Assembly (NCBI GenBank): GCA_903849835.1
Contig: CAINKA010000032.1
Location: forward strand, 1 to 12,342
Origin: an uncultured Alphaproteobacteria bacterium
GTDB taxonomy: Bacteria > Pseudomonadota > Alphaproteobacteria > Rickettsiales > UBA1997
DNA length: 12,342 bases
Direction: 5' to 3'
The translations under genes were made by a program, and so were the position numbers. Shown here in pieces: positions 5,745 through 12,342 of this stretch; within the stretch, counting starts at the first letter, position 1, and the number at the start of each line of letters is the position of its first letter. A model generated the notes under the pieces. That model saw only the letters and a program-made list of their open reading frames with translations. It did not search any database and was not told the DNA's origin.

Positions 5745-6866
5745 ATGACTAAACTCTACAAAAGCATCGGGTTAATGAGCGGCACTTCGATGGATGGCAT
5801 TGATTTGGCGCTGATTGAATCGGATGGAGAAAAAATTATTCGCAGAAAAAACTTTGCTTATTCCTCTTACGGCAAGGATTTTAAAACACGCCTTGCAGCC
5901 TTAATTTACAACGCTCCAACTCTTCAAGAAATTAAAATAATTGAGAACGAGCTCACTCTACTCCACGCCGAATTGGTGAATAAATTTCTCGCTGAAAATA
6001 AAATTGATCGCAAAGAAATCGATTTAGTTGCATTCCACGGACACACGATTTTGCACGCTCCGCAACAGCAACTAACTTGGCAAATTGGCAATCCTGCTTT
6101 GCTCGCAGCAAAAATTGGAATTGATGTGGTTGCTGAATTTAGAACTCGGGATATCGCGCTGGGAGGGCAAGGCGCACCACTTGTGCCGATTTATCATTTT
6201 CATCTTTTTCACGAAGAAAAAAAACCGGTGGCGGTTTTAAATATTGGTGGAATTTCAAACATCACTTACTTCGACAGTGATGATGAAGCCGGCATGGAAG
6301 CCTTCGATATCTGCTTCGGCAATGCTCCGTTCGATGATTTGGTAAAAGAAAAACTTGGGTGCGATTTCGATAAAAATGGCGAATTGGCAAAAAGTGGAAA
6401 TGTGGATTTCATCCTCGCTGATCGCATTTTACAAAATGAAATCTTTCACAGAAAACCGCCAAAATCTTTTGACCGAGATAATTTTTTTACACTTCTTTCT
6501 CCAATCAATAGTCTCAAAATCGAAGACGCTCTAGCGACCTTCGCTTACATGCATGCAAAAGCGATTCAGATAAATTTTGAATTTTTTAGAGCGAGACCGA
6601 GGAAAATTTTTATTTGCGGCGGCGGAAGAAAAAATCTGGCGATTATGGATGAGATGAAGAAATGGATTTCCGGAGTTGAAATTAAAGCAGCCGAGGAAAT
6701 TGGTTTAAACGGCGACGCTATTGAGGCGGAAGCTTTTGCCTTTCTTGGAATTAGAAGTTTTCTTGGATTACCAATCAGCTTTCCAAGCACCACCGGCATT
6801 GCATTGCCAACATGTGGTGGAGTAGTTTATCCTTCAAATGCAGCGAGGGACTTCACTGGGAAGTGA
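5745..6866 (+). CDS. anmK: Anhydro-N-acetylmuramic acid kinase (AnmK)
   Basis: This enzyme opens and phosphorylates 1,6-anhydro-MurNAc with ATP, giving MurNAc-6-phosphate for cell-wall recycling in the cytoplasm. The 373 residues fit the family. Signature GLMSGTSMDGID is at 9-20; HGHTILH at 98-104 and FRTRDIALGGQGAPLVP at 132-148 are conserved blocks; NIGGISN (166-172) and CGGGRKN (291-297) are nucleotide-site motifs of the ASKHA fold. The usual DTGPGN motif reads DICFGN here (188-193), keeping the Asp, the second Gly and the Asn. The family normally ends close to TTGIALPTCGGVVYP (349-363); the last ten residues run into the convergent hydrolase gene, with a 40-bp overlap. It is 3 nt downstream of the toxin gene. 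Confidence 0.95.
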   Translation: MTKLYKSIGLMSGTSMDGIDLALIESDGEKIIRRKNFAYSSYGKDFKTRLAALIYNAPTLQEIKIIENELTLLHAELVNKFLAENKIDRKEIDLVAFHGHTILHAPQQQLTWQIGNPALLAAKIGIDVVAEFRTRDIALGGQGAPLVPIYHFHLFHEEKKPVAVLNIGGISNITYFDSDDEAGMEAFDICFGNAPFDDLVKEKLGCDFDKNGELAKSGNVDFILADRILQNEIFHRKPPKSFDRDNFFTLLSPINSLKIEDALATFAYMHAKAIQINFEFFRARPRKIFICGGGRKNLAIMDEMKKWISGVEIKAAEEIGLNGDAIEAEAFAFLGIRSFLGLPISFPSTTGIALPTCGGVVYPSNAARDFTGK

Positions 6867-7591
6867 TTGCGTTCGGGCTTAGCCTCTGCGACATTTTTCT
6901 TTTTGCGACGACGACGTCTGTCGCGCTTAACTTTACGAACCTTCGTGGAATCAGCAAATAAGCGCTGTTTGATATATTCATCGATATTGGCTTCGAACTC
7001 TTTCATGTGATCTTTGAAAAAGTGATCAGCGCCGTGGATCATCTGATAGACCACATCCGCACCTTCTCTCGCCGCTAATTTTTCAACTAATTTTGCCGAA
7101 TCGGCTTCTTTTGTGATTTCATCTTTTCCGCCTTGAACCACGAGACCAGCGGATGTACAAGGCACGATGAAATTAAAATCATATTTTGTGGCTGGCGGTG
7201 CAACGAGGATATAATTTTCGAGCTCCGGTCTTCTCATCACAGTTTGTAATGCAATCCATGCGCCAAAGGAAAATCCTGCAATCCAATATTCCGTAGCTTC
7301 CATATTCTGATCATGAAGCCAATTCATCACTGCTGTAGCGTCTAGAAGCTCTCCAGCACCATTATCGAACTTGCCTTGAGATTTTCCGACGCCACGAAAA
7401 TTCATCCGCAAAACCGAAAAACCATTATTCGCAAAAGCTTTGTAGAGATTGTAGGTAACTTTGTTATTCATCGTTCCGCCGTAGAGTGGGTGCGGATGAA
7501 GCACTAATGCAACAGGAGCTTTTGGATTTGTATTTTGATGGTAACGTCCTTCGATTCTACCGGCTGGGCCGTTGATGATTACTTCAGGCAT
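6827..7591 (-). CDS. Alpha/beta hydrolase, COG2945-like
   Basis: This is a 254-residue cytosolic alpha/beta hydrolase of unknown substrate. LHPHPLYGGTMNNKV (31-45) and RMNFRGVGKSQGKFDNG (62-78) are hallmarks of the COG2945 group. A likely catalytic triad is Ser108 in the nucleophile elbow GFSFG (106-110), Asp157 (GGKDE) and His190 (GADHFF). After the fold ends, near residue 215, there is a very basic tail (KVRKVKRDRRRRRKKK, 217-232) and a further 22 residues. This tail is unusual for a hydrolase and might bind nucleic acid, ribosomes or membrane. It starts 6 nt after the stop of the 65-aa gene, so the two form one operon. Its 3' end overlaps anmK tail-to-tail, with no room for a terminator between them. 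Confidence 0.9.
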   Translation of the reverse strand: MPEVIINGPAGRIEGRYHQNTNPKAPVALVLHPHPLYGGTMNNKVTYNLYKAFANNGFSVLRMNFRGVGKSQGKFDNGAGELLDATAVMNWLHDQNMEATEYWIAGFSFGAWIALQTVMRRPELENYILVAPPATKYDFNFIVPCTSAGLVVQGGKDEITKEADSAKLVEKLAAREGADVVYQMIHGADHFFKDHMKEFEANIDEYIKQRLFADSTKVRKVKRDRRRRRKKKNVAEAKPERNHFPVKSLAAFEG

Positions 7592-7597
7592 TTTCGG

Positions 7598-7795
7598 TTA
7601 ATTTATTTCGTCCCACTGCATTGGACGCTGAGAAGAATCAACTACGAGTTGGGAAGATCCAGCATATTTCGCAGCCATGTATTTGCCATGTCCGGCGTGA
7701 ACTCCGTAGTAATAAGCTGGCTCGATTTCTTTGCCGTTGAATTTCTTTTTTTCAATGCTTTTTACCCGATTCTTCGGGTTGTTTTTAGTGCCCAT
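7598..7795 (-). CDS. Small basic protein of unknown function (65 aa)
   Basis: I do not recognise a named family. The N-terminus is Lys/Asn-rich (NPKNRVKSIEKKKFNGKE, residues 6-23), followed by an aromatic, Gly/His-rich block (AYYYGVHAGHGKYMAAKY, 27-44) and a polar end (VVDSSQRPMQWDEIN). There is no signal peptide or membrane segment. It is probably real because its stop lies 6 nt before the hydrolase ATG on the same strand and its composition is protein-like. An opposite-strand open frame at 7535-7915 covers the same DNA but is rich in Phe and resembles nothing. The Asn/Lys start and internal basic runs would suit RNA or ribosome contact; that is a guess. Confidence 0.7.
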   Translation of the reverse strand: MGTKNNPKNRVKSIEKKKFNGKEIEPAYYYGVHAGHGKYMAAKYAGSSQLVVDSSQRPMQWDEIN

Positions 7796-7907
7796 TTTTT
7801 GGAAAGTTTTTGGTTGGAAAAATTTGGAAGGGCGCGCAAAGTAAAAATCGATGCCACGAAATCAAGTTTTTATTTCCCCATTTTCAAAAAATCACAAATT
7901 TTAAAAC
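7796..7907. promoter_or_regulatory. Divergent promoter region (pgk / 65-aa protein operon)
   Basis: This 112-nt AT-rich gap separates two divergent start codons, so it should hold promoters for both directions. I see no convincing sigma-70 -35/-10 pair, operator palindrome or Shine-Dalgarno sequence in either direction. The call rests on gene orientation alone. Confidence 0.4.
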
Positions 7908-9104
7908 ATGCCTAGATTCAATCGCTTGAAGGACTGCGTGGTGACCAACAAAAACGTGATCGTCCGTGTCGACATCAATGTTCCGCTAATCAACGGAAAA
8001 ATTGAAGATGACACTCGCATTCGCGCCGTGATCCCAACGCTGAAATATCTCGCCGAAAATAAAGCCAAAGTGATCGTGATTTCGCATTTCGGCCGTCCAG
8101 AAGGAAAAGTCGAACCCTCAATGTCGATCGAACAGCTAATTTCGCGCGTTCAGGAATTACTTGGCTCGGCGAAGGTTCTCTTCGTTGATGATTGTATCGG
8201 AGAAAAAGTTCGGAAAGAAATCGAGGCCACAAATTACGGCGAGGTGATCATGCTCGAAAATCTGCGCTTCTACAAGCAAGAAACCAAAAATGATCCGGAA
8301 TTTTCACACGAATTAGCTTCGCTCGGAAATCTCTACGTCAACGATGCCTTCTCTTGTTCGCACCGCGCCCACGCCTCAATCACTGGCATTCCAACAATTC
8401 TAAAATCCGCCGCCGGATTTTTGATGGAAGCCGAGTTAGATAATCTCACAAATCTTTTGGAAAATGCTGCGAAGCCGATGATGGCAGTTGTCGGTGGCGC
8501 CAAAGTTTCGACAAAAATTGATTTGTTGAATTCGTTAGCGACAAAAGCGCAGAGCATTGTGGTTGGCGGCGGCATGGCTAATACATTTCTTTTTGCACTT
8601 GGAAAAAATGTCGGAAAATCTTTGTGTGAGAAAGAGCTGAGAGATGTGGCGCTGAAAATCATCGAAACTGCAAAGCTGCATGGCTGTAGGATAATCCTGC
8701 CGGAAACTGTTGTGGTGGTAAAAAAATTTGAAGCGAATGCGACGCATGAAACCGTTTCAGTAAGCGAAGTGAAAGATGACGACATCATCACTGACATAGG
8801 CCAGCCCAGCATCACCAGCCTCATCACCGAATTGCAAAATCATAAAACTTTAGTTTGGAACGGCCCACTAGGCGCTTTCGAAATGAAGCCATTCAACGCC
8901 GGAACTGAAAATTTTGGCAAAGCCGTCGCCGAATTAACTCGCGCTAAAAAATTAATTTCGATTGCTGGAGGGGGGGATGTGGTTTCAGCACTCAATGCTT
9001 GCAACCTCGTCAATGATTTTACTTACATCTCAACAGCTGGCGGCGCATTTTTGGAATGGTTGGAAGGGAAGGAATTGCCGGGGGTTGCGGCGCTGAAGGT
9101 TTAG
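7908..9104 (+). CDS. pgk: Phosphoglycerate kinase
   Basis: This enzyme interconverts 1,3-bisphosphoglycerate + ADP and 3-phosphoglycerate + ATP in glycolysis and gluconeogenesis. The 398 residues match bacterial PGK. The signature VIVRVDINVPL is at 17-27. Substrate-binding blocks are SHFGRPEG (59-66), LENLRFY (116-122) and NDAFSCSHRAHAS (145-157). The hinge and nucleotide domain show VVGGAKVSTKID (194-205), LVWNGPLGAFE (315-325), GGGDVVSAL (354-362) and the ending STAGGAFLEWLEGKELPGV. Active-site Asp22, Asn24, Arg38 and Arg120 are in place by alignment in memory. The gene stands alone, without gap or fba next to it. A palindromic repeat 56 nt after the stop may serve as a 3' stabiliser or terminator facing the convergent operon. 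Confidence 0.98.
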   Translation: MPRFNRLKDCVVTNKNVIVRVDINVPLINGKIEDDTRIRAVIPTLKYLAENKAKVIVISHFGRPEGKVEPSMSIEQLISRVQELLGSAKVLFVDDCIGEKVRKEIEATNYGEVIMLENLRFYKQETKNDPEFSHELASLGNLYVNDAFSCSHRAHASITGIPTILKSAAGFLMEAELDNLTNLLENAAKPMMAVVGGAKVSTKIDLLNSLATKAQSIVVGGGMANTFLFALGKNVGKSLCEKELRDVALKIIETAKLHGCRIILPETVVVVKKFEANATHETVSVSEVKDDDIITDIGQPSITSLITELQNHKTLVWNGPLGAFEMKPFNAGTENFGKAVAELTRAKKLISIAGGGDVVSALNACNLVNDFTYISTAGGAFLEWLEGKELPGVAALKV

Positions 9105-9159
9105 ACGGAATAGAATTCAAAAACCAACCTTCAGGCCTGTAAAAATTCACCGACTCCAA

Positions 9160-9233
9160 TGTCATGCTGAGCTTGTCGAAGCATGATTCAAACCACGTGC
9201 CACGAATCATGCTTCGACATGCTCAGCATGACA
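9160..9233. repeat. Palindromic repeat element, copy 2
   Basis: Arms of 29 bp at 9160-9188 and 9205-9233 are inverted copies with a single mismatch, around a 16-nt loop. It shares its core (TGTCATGCTGAGCTTGTCG) with copies at 12-84 and 12318-12342. It lies between the convergent pgk and ankyrin-like genes, where a hairpin could work as a terminator in both directions or protect 3' ends. Confidence 0.92.
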
Positions 9234-9255
9234 TCTTCTTCAACTGGATTAGGTG

Positions 9256-9275
9256 GGTTAGGTTAGGTTAGGTTT
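9256..9275. repeat. Short GGTTA pentamer run
   Basis: Three perfect GGTTA units and a fourth, GGTTT, run up to the stop codon of the minus-strand ankyrin-like gene. A related GGATTAGGT precedes them. It is low-complexity and too short to assign a role. Confidence 0.6.
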
Positions 9276-9870
9276 ATTTTTTTACACCATCCTCTCTAGA
9301 AGCTAGAGCCACACCACCCCTTGGAACATCGCGAACTACCGGCGCAGCAACCGGAACAATTCCAACCTCATCACACCATCTTTTCCTCAATTCTTCTGGA
9401 TCAATTCTTTTTCTCGGTTCTACAAATTCTGAAGCAACAGATCTAGGTGCAGCAGCTTTAGCAGCTTCTTCGGCAGATTTATTTCTGATTTTTTTTAACT
9501 CCGCATTAAATCCTAACTTCACCCTGCCCCTATCTCTATTTTCAAAATTTTTCCAAAAAAACTCCTCGCCATTTTTGTTAAAATCACCGCCAGCATTTTT
9601 TAACTCCGCAGCAATTGTGAATTTTTCACAACCCAGTGCAACCATGAGCATCGTTTCTCCGCGATGATTTACTTGGTTGAATTCATCTGCATTTCTCTTA
9701 GCTAACCACTTACTAAAATTATTTAGAGATTTTGTATCATCAATTATTTCGCACTCCTCACCTTCATCATCCTCAAAGTCAAAAATATCTGGAGGAGTGA
9801 CGTTGCCAAAACGAATTAAATTTTCAAACTCCGTCCAAATTCTAGAGTTGTCGACAGCTTTTCTGCTCAT
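9274..9870 (-). CDS. Hypothetical protein with one ankyrin-like repeat
   Basis: This is a 198-residue soluble protein with no signal peptide or membrane segment. Residues about 66-98 (NQVNHRGETMLMVALG then AAELKNAGGDFNKNG) resemble one ankyrin repeat: a G-E-T-xL-M-x-A helix start and a G-x-D-x-N ending. An acidic stretch precedes it (FEDDEGEECEIIDD, 32-45), and an Ala/Lys/Arg-rich, probably unstructured C-terminus follows (about 128-198, low complexity). It lies 33 nt downstream of the surA-like gene on the same strand and may be the last gene of the ctpA operon. Ankyrin proteins are common in host-associated bacteria, but a single degenerate repeat cannot support an effector call. No function is assigned. 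Confidence 0.65.
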   Translation of the reverse strand: MSRKAVDNSRIWTEFENLIRFGNVTPPDIFDFEDDEGEECEIIDDTKSLNNFSKWLAKRNADEFNQVNHRGETMLMVALGCEKFTIAAELKNAGGDFNKNGEEFFWKNFENRDRGRVKLGFNAELKKIRNKSAEEAAKAAAPRSVASEFVEPRKRIDPEELRKRWCDEVGIVPVAAPVVRDVPRGGVALASREDGVKK

Positions 9871-9903
9871 TTGTTAGACCTCAATTTTGTTAATATTTTT
9901 TTC

Positions 9904-10845
9904 TCACTGACCAGATATTTCCACAAACGCCTTCTTCCTCAAGTCCATCAAATAACCTTTCGCGGCACTTTGAAGTTTGTGCGAGAAAATTGCATTTCGT
10001 GCGGCATTTAAATCCTGATCGGCAATTTTGCTTTCGGTTTTGGCATCCAGCAATTTAAAAATATGAAAGCCATCCGGAAGAGAAACTGGATTGGAATATT
10101 CGCCTTTCCCCAATTTTGAAATCGCCGCATAAATTTTTGCATCAATTTCGCCTTGAGAAACCCAGCCGATTTCGCCGTTATTTTCCGACGTGATGCTGCC
10201 AGAGAATTGTCGCACGATATTTTTGAAATCCGCGCCCTGCCTGAGTTCAACAGCCAATTTATTTGCGAGATGATTTGAATTCTCGGATTGATTTCCTGAC
10301 ACGGAAATTAAAATTTCAGCGATAAAAAATTTTTTTACGTCAGTGTTGAATTTATGCTGCTCAAAGAATTCCCTCACCTCAACATCGGTGACCTTCACCT
10401 TAGACCTCAGCACCTCCGACACGATCTTCGACCACAAAACTTCCGACTCAACTTGCTTCAAATAATTGTCGAAAGAGAGGTTGTTATTGATAAAAAATAT
10501 TTTGAATTGCGTGGCATTTTTTTTCTGCTGCGAGGCCACCATGTCAATGGCGTCCCTGATTTCTGCCGGCGTCACTTCGAATTTTAATTTTGCTGCTTCT
10601 TGCCTGATTAATTCTTCGTCGATCATTTTATCGACAATCTGTCCGACCAAAAGTTTTTTCTCTTCTTCCAATTTCACATTGATCTTCGAAGCACTGATTA
10701 CAAAGCGATAGCGATCATTCACTTCGGAATTGGTGATGGCTTTGTTATTGATTTTGGCGATGATGAAGTTGGTTTGACTGGCGGAAATTGCGGGCTGCGA
10801 TGAGAAGAAAAAAATCGTTAAAAAAATTAAACTTAAAATTTTCAT
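9904..10845 (-). CDS. SurA-like periplasmic chaperone / peptidyl-prolyl isomerase
   Basis: This is a 313-residue periplasmic protein that would help fold outer-membrane proteins. A signal peptide is clear (MKILSLIFLTIFFFSSQPAISA, likely cut after about residue 22). A SurA N-terminal chaperone domain follows at about 25-165: IIAKINNKAITNSEVNDRY is typical, then VDKMIDEELIRQEAAKL. One parvulin domain spans about 173-267 (FFIAEILIS, GADFKNIVRQFSGS, GEIGWVSQGEI, PVSLPDGFHIFKLLD), then a C-terminal helix. E. coli SurA has two parvulin domains and about 428 residues; only one is present here. The start codon overlaps the ctpA stop by ATGA, so the two are co-translated. The symbol surA is likely but not proven, since other parvulin chaperones are similar. 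Confidence 0.87.
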   Translation of the reverse strand: MKILSLIFLTIFFFSSQPAISASQTNFIIAKINNKAITNSEVNDRYRFVISASKINVKLEEEKKLLVGQIVDKMIDEELIRQEAAKLKFEVTPAEIRDAIDMVASQQKKNATQFKIFFINNNLSFDNYLKQVESEVLWSKIVSEVLRSKVKVTDVEVREFFEQHKFNTDVKKFFIAEILISVSGNQSENSNHLANKLAVELRQGADFKNIVRQFSGSITSENNGEIGWVSQGEIDAKIYAAISKLGKGEYSNPVSLPDGFHIFKLLDAKTESKIADQDLNAARNAIFSHKLQSAAKGYLMDLRKKAFVEISGQ

Positions 10846-12167
10846 TTCTTCACAACGGATTTGTAAACATCGATGCCGCGAATCAAATCAAGTGCTCGCG
10901 CTAGCTGATAATCTTGGCTGTAAAGGCTCAAATTTTCATCATCGAGATTTTCTTTTTTCGCTTCATCGATCGCTTCTTGCATTTGAGCTTCGAGATGGCC
11001 TTTGAGATCAGCTTCAGAATCACGCTCTTCTTTCGACTGTTTTTCAATTTTTGCGTCGATCACTTGGATGTCGGGCTCGATTCCATGAGCTTGAATTGAT
11101 TTGCCGCTTGGAGTGTAATAAAGCGCGGTTGTAAGGCGCAAAGCTCCGTGATTTTTTTCGAGTGGAATGACTGTTTGCACAGATCCTTTGCCGAAAGACT
11201 TCGCGCCCATCACAACAGCGCGGTGATGATCTTGCAAAGCACCGGCCACAATTTCAGAAGCTGACGCCGAACCTTCGCTCATCAGCACAACAATTGGCAG
11301 GCCTGCAACCAATGTTTCTGGTGCTTCATCCTTGTATTCTTTTGATTCTGAGCTGCGACCTTTTATCGAAACTATGAGCTGATCTTTGCTCAAAAATGCA
11401 TCGCTGACTTTGATCGCCTGATCCAAAAGGCCACCGGGATTATTGCGCAAATCAAGCACCAATCCTCTCAAATTTTTTCCACCAATTTGAGATTTTAATT
11501 TTTTTAATTCCGATTCCAAGCCAGATGCAGCTTGCTCTGAGAAGGTATTGATTTTGATGTAAGCGACATCTTTAAAGCGCGCAGATTTTACAGCTTTTAC
11601 TTTGATGATCTGACGAGTGATGGTTTTTTCGAGCGCCGCTTTTTCACCTTTGCGTAAAATTGTAACCTTCACTTTCGTTCCGGGTTTGCCGCGTAATTTT
11701 TTTACGACTTCTTCGATTGAATTACCGACAACGCTTTTGTCGTTAACTTTTGAAATGTAATCTCCAGATTTTATTCCCGCCTTGAAGGCGGGCGTATCTT
11801 CGATTGCCGCGACAACTTTTACGACGGAAAGCTCCATCGTAACTTCAATTCCAAGTCCACCAAATTCACCCTTGGTTTGCACCGTCATTTCTTTCAAAGC
11901 TTCTTCGTTGAGATAAGATGAATGTGGGTCGAGAGCAGACAAAATGCCGCTTGCAGCAGATTCGGATAATTGGCGATCGGTTTTTTCTTCGACGTAATCT
12001 TTTTTAACTCTCGCTATTATTTCGTTTAGAAATTCTTTTTGATCTTCGGCAATTTTTTTGTCGTCAAATTTGATTTGTTTGATCTGAATTTGTGAAAGTG
12101 ATGTAGCAGAAAAAAAACCGATGAAGGTCGACGCAACTATGAGGGAGAGGAGTTTAAGATTTTTCAT
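10842..12167 (-). CDS. ctpA: Carboxy-terminal processing protease CtpA (S41 family)
   Basis: This is a 441-residue periplasmic serine protease that trims or degrades envelope proteins from the C-terminus. An N-terminal signal or anchor (about 5-25) is followed by a helical region with the conserved LDPHSSYLN (79-87). A PDZ domain lies at about 98-182 (GEFGGLGIEV, AGIKSGDYISKVND). The S41 core contains LRGLVLDLRNNPGGLLDQA, EGSASASEIVAGALQDH and KSFGKGSVQTVIPL. The catalytic Ser-Lys dyad is Ser302 and Lys327, 25 residues apart as in Prc (Ser430/Lys455). YYTPSGKSIQAHGIEPD (350-366) closes the domain. An extended acidic/Lys-rich helix (about 371-412) leads to YQLARALDLI at the end. It is the first visible gene of its operon and overlaps the surA-like gene. 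An imperfect stem-loop lies upstream of its start. Confidence 0.95.
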   Translation of the reverse strand: MKNLKLLSLIVASTFIGFFSATSLSQIQIKQIKFDDKKIAEDQKEFLNEIIARVKKDYVEEKTDRQLSESAASGILSALDPHSSYLNEEALKEMTVQTKGEFGGLGIEVTMELSVVKVVAAIEDTPAFKAGIKSGDYISKVNDKSVVGNSIEEVVKKLRGKPGTKVKVTILRKGEKAALEKTITRQIIKVKAVKSARFKDVAYIKINTFSEQAASGLESELKKLKSQIGGKNLRGLVLDLRNNPGGLLDQAIKVSDAFLSKDQLIVSIKGRSSESKEYKDEAPETLVAGLPIVVLMSEGSASASEIVAGALQDHHRAVVMGAKSFGKGSVQTVIPLEKNHGALRLTTALYYTPSGKSIQAHGIEPDIQVIDAKIEKQSKEERDSEADLKGHLEAQMQEAIDEAKKENLDDENLSLYSQDYQLARALDLIRGIDVYKSVVKK

Positions 12168-12174
12168 GATTTAG

Positions 12175-12265
12175 CATTTAGGCATTTATCATTTAACATT
12201 TGTGACAAATTTTTTGGCGAATTTGTGGGAAGCAAACTCGCTCAAAAATTTGTTAAATGTAAAAT
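12175..12265. repeat. CATTTA array with imperfect inverted partner upstream of ctpA
   Basis: Four CATTTA-type units start at 12175, 12183, 12190 and 12197 (spacing 8, 7, 7). The sequence 12190-12223 then has an imperfect inverted partner at about 12233-12265: CAAATTTTT pairs with AAAAATTTG and the unit region with TTAAATGTAAAATG. Several mismatches and a small bulge exist. It lies 8-98 nt upstream of the ctpA start, in the probable promoter or 5' leader. The rest of 12168-12342 holds nothing I can name. Confidence 0.75.
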
Positions 12266-12317
12266 GTTGTACCAATTCCACTTGAAGAAGCCGATCTAAA
12301 AAATCTCATCAATTCAA

Positions 12318-12342
12318 TGTCATGCTGAGCTTGTCGAAGCAT
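12318..12342. repeat. Palindromic repeat element, copy 3 (cut by window end)
   Basis: The last 25 bases are identical to the first 25 bases of the left arm at 9160. The loop and right arm would lie beyond the window. Confidence 0.88.

Noticed and set aside
7535..7915. 126-aa open frame on the plus strand ending inside pgk
   Set aside because: It covers the opposite strand of the 65-aa gene and the divergent gap, is Phe-rich and has no family character. The minus-strand gene fits the operon spacing better.
8333..8827. 164-aa minus-strand open frame within pgk
   Set aside because: It is a shadow of the strongly conserved pgk frame and shows no protein-like motifs.
9246..9275. GGTTA run resembling TTAGG telomere repeats
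   Set aside because: Only three perfect units are present, in a clearly bacterial context. Chance or slippage is enough to explain it.

Overview
The window looks like a piece of an AT-rich alphaproteobacterial chromosome, possibly from a Rickettsiales-like lineage. This is inferred from several things: the ccoNOQP gene order, a CcoO with the long C-terminal insert I associate with alphaproteobacteria, the AnmK sequence style (HGHT, FRTRDIALGGQGAPL), a very short DNA polymerase III delta-prime, an ankyrin-like protein and dense short palindromic repeats. A complete phosphoglycerate kinase argues against a Rickettsia-type genome that has lost glycolysis. The exact lineage cannot be fixed without a search.

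Layout. Positions 103-4180 (+) form a respiratory cluster. A DsbD_2/SafE-type membrane protein overlaps ccoN by ATGA, and ccoN, ccoO, ccoQ and ccoP follow. They encode a complete high-affinity cbb3-type cytochrome c oxidase; the assembly genes ccoGHIS are not in the window. The cluster is interrupted once, between ccoO and ccoQ, by a nested palindrome and a 12-bp tandem repeat. Positions 4271-6866 (+) hold holB (clamp-loader delta-prime), a RHH-antitoxin/RelE-toxin pair, and anmK (peptidoglycan recycling) starting 3 nt after the toxin. Positions 6827-7795 (-) hold a COG2945-type alpha/beta hydrolase and, just upstream of it, a 65-aa uncharacterised protein; the hydrolase 3' end overlaps the anmK 3' end by 40 bp. 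Divergent to these is pgk (7908-9104, +). Positions 9274-12167 (-) form a ctpA - surA-like - ankyrin-like operon for envelope protein quality control.

Genes are tightly packed, with stop/start overlaps at safE-ccoN, ccoN-ccoO, ccoQ-ccoP and ctpA-surA. I see little Shine-Dalgarno sequence, so translational coupling is probably important. No tRNA, rRNA, CRISPR or insertion-sequence transposase is visible.

The most striking non-genic content is repeats. There are two complete and one cut copy of a ~73-bp palindromic element (core GCTGAGCNTGTCGAAGC), one nested palindrome of two mutually inverted hairpins, and three unrelated short tandem arrays that share a roughly 7-bp period (ACGCCTT, GATTTAA/GATTTTA, CATTTAN). 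All three lie at the 5' end of a gene (ccoN, holB, ctpA). Two are mirrored by an inverted array to make a stem-loop. The third lies inside the ccoN coding sequence, where any change in unit number would shift the frame.
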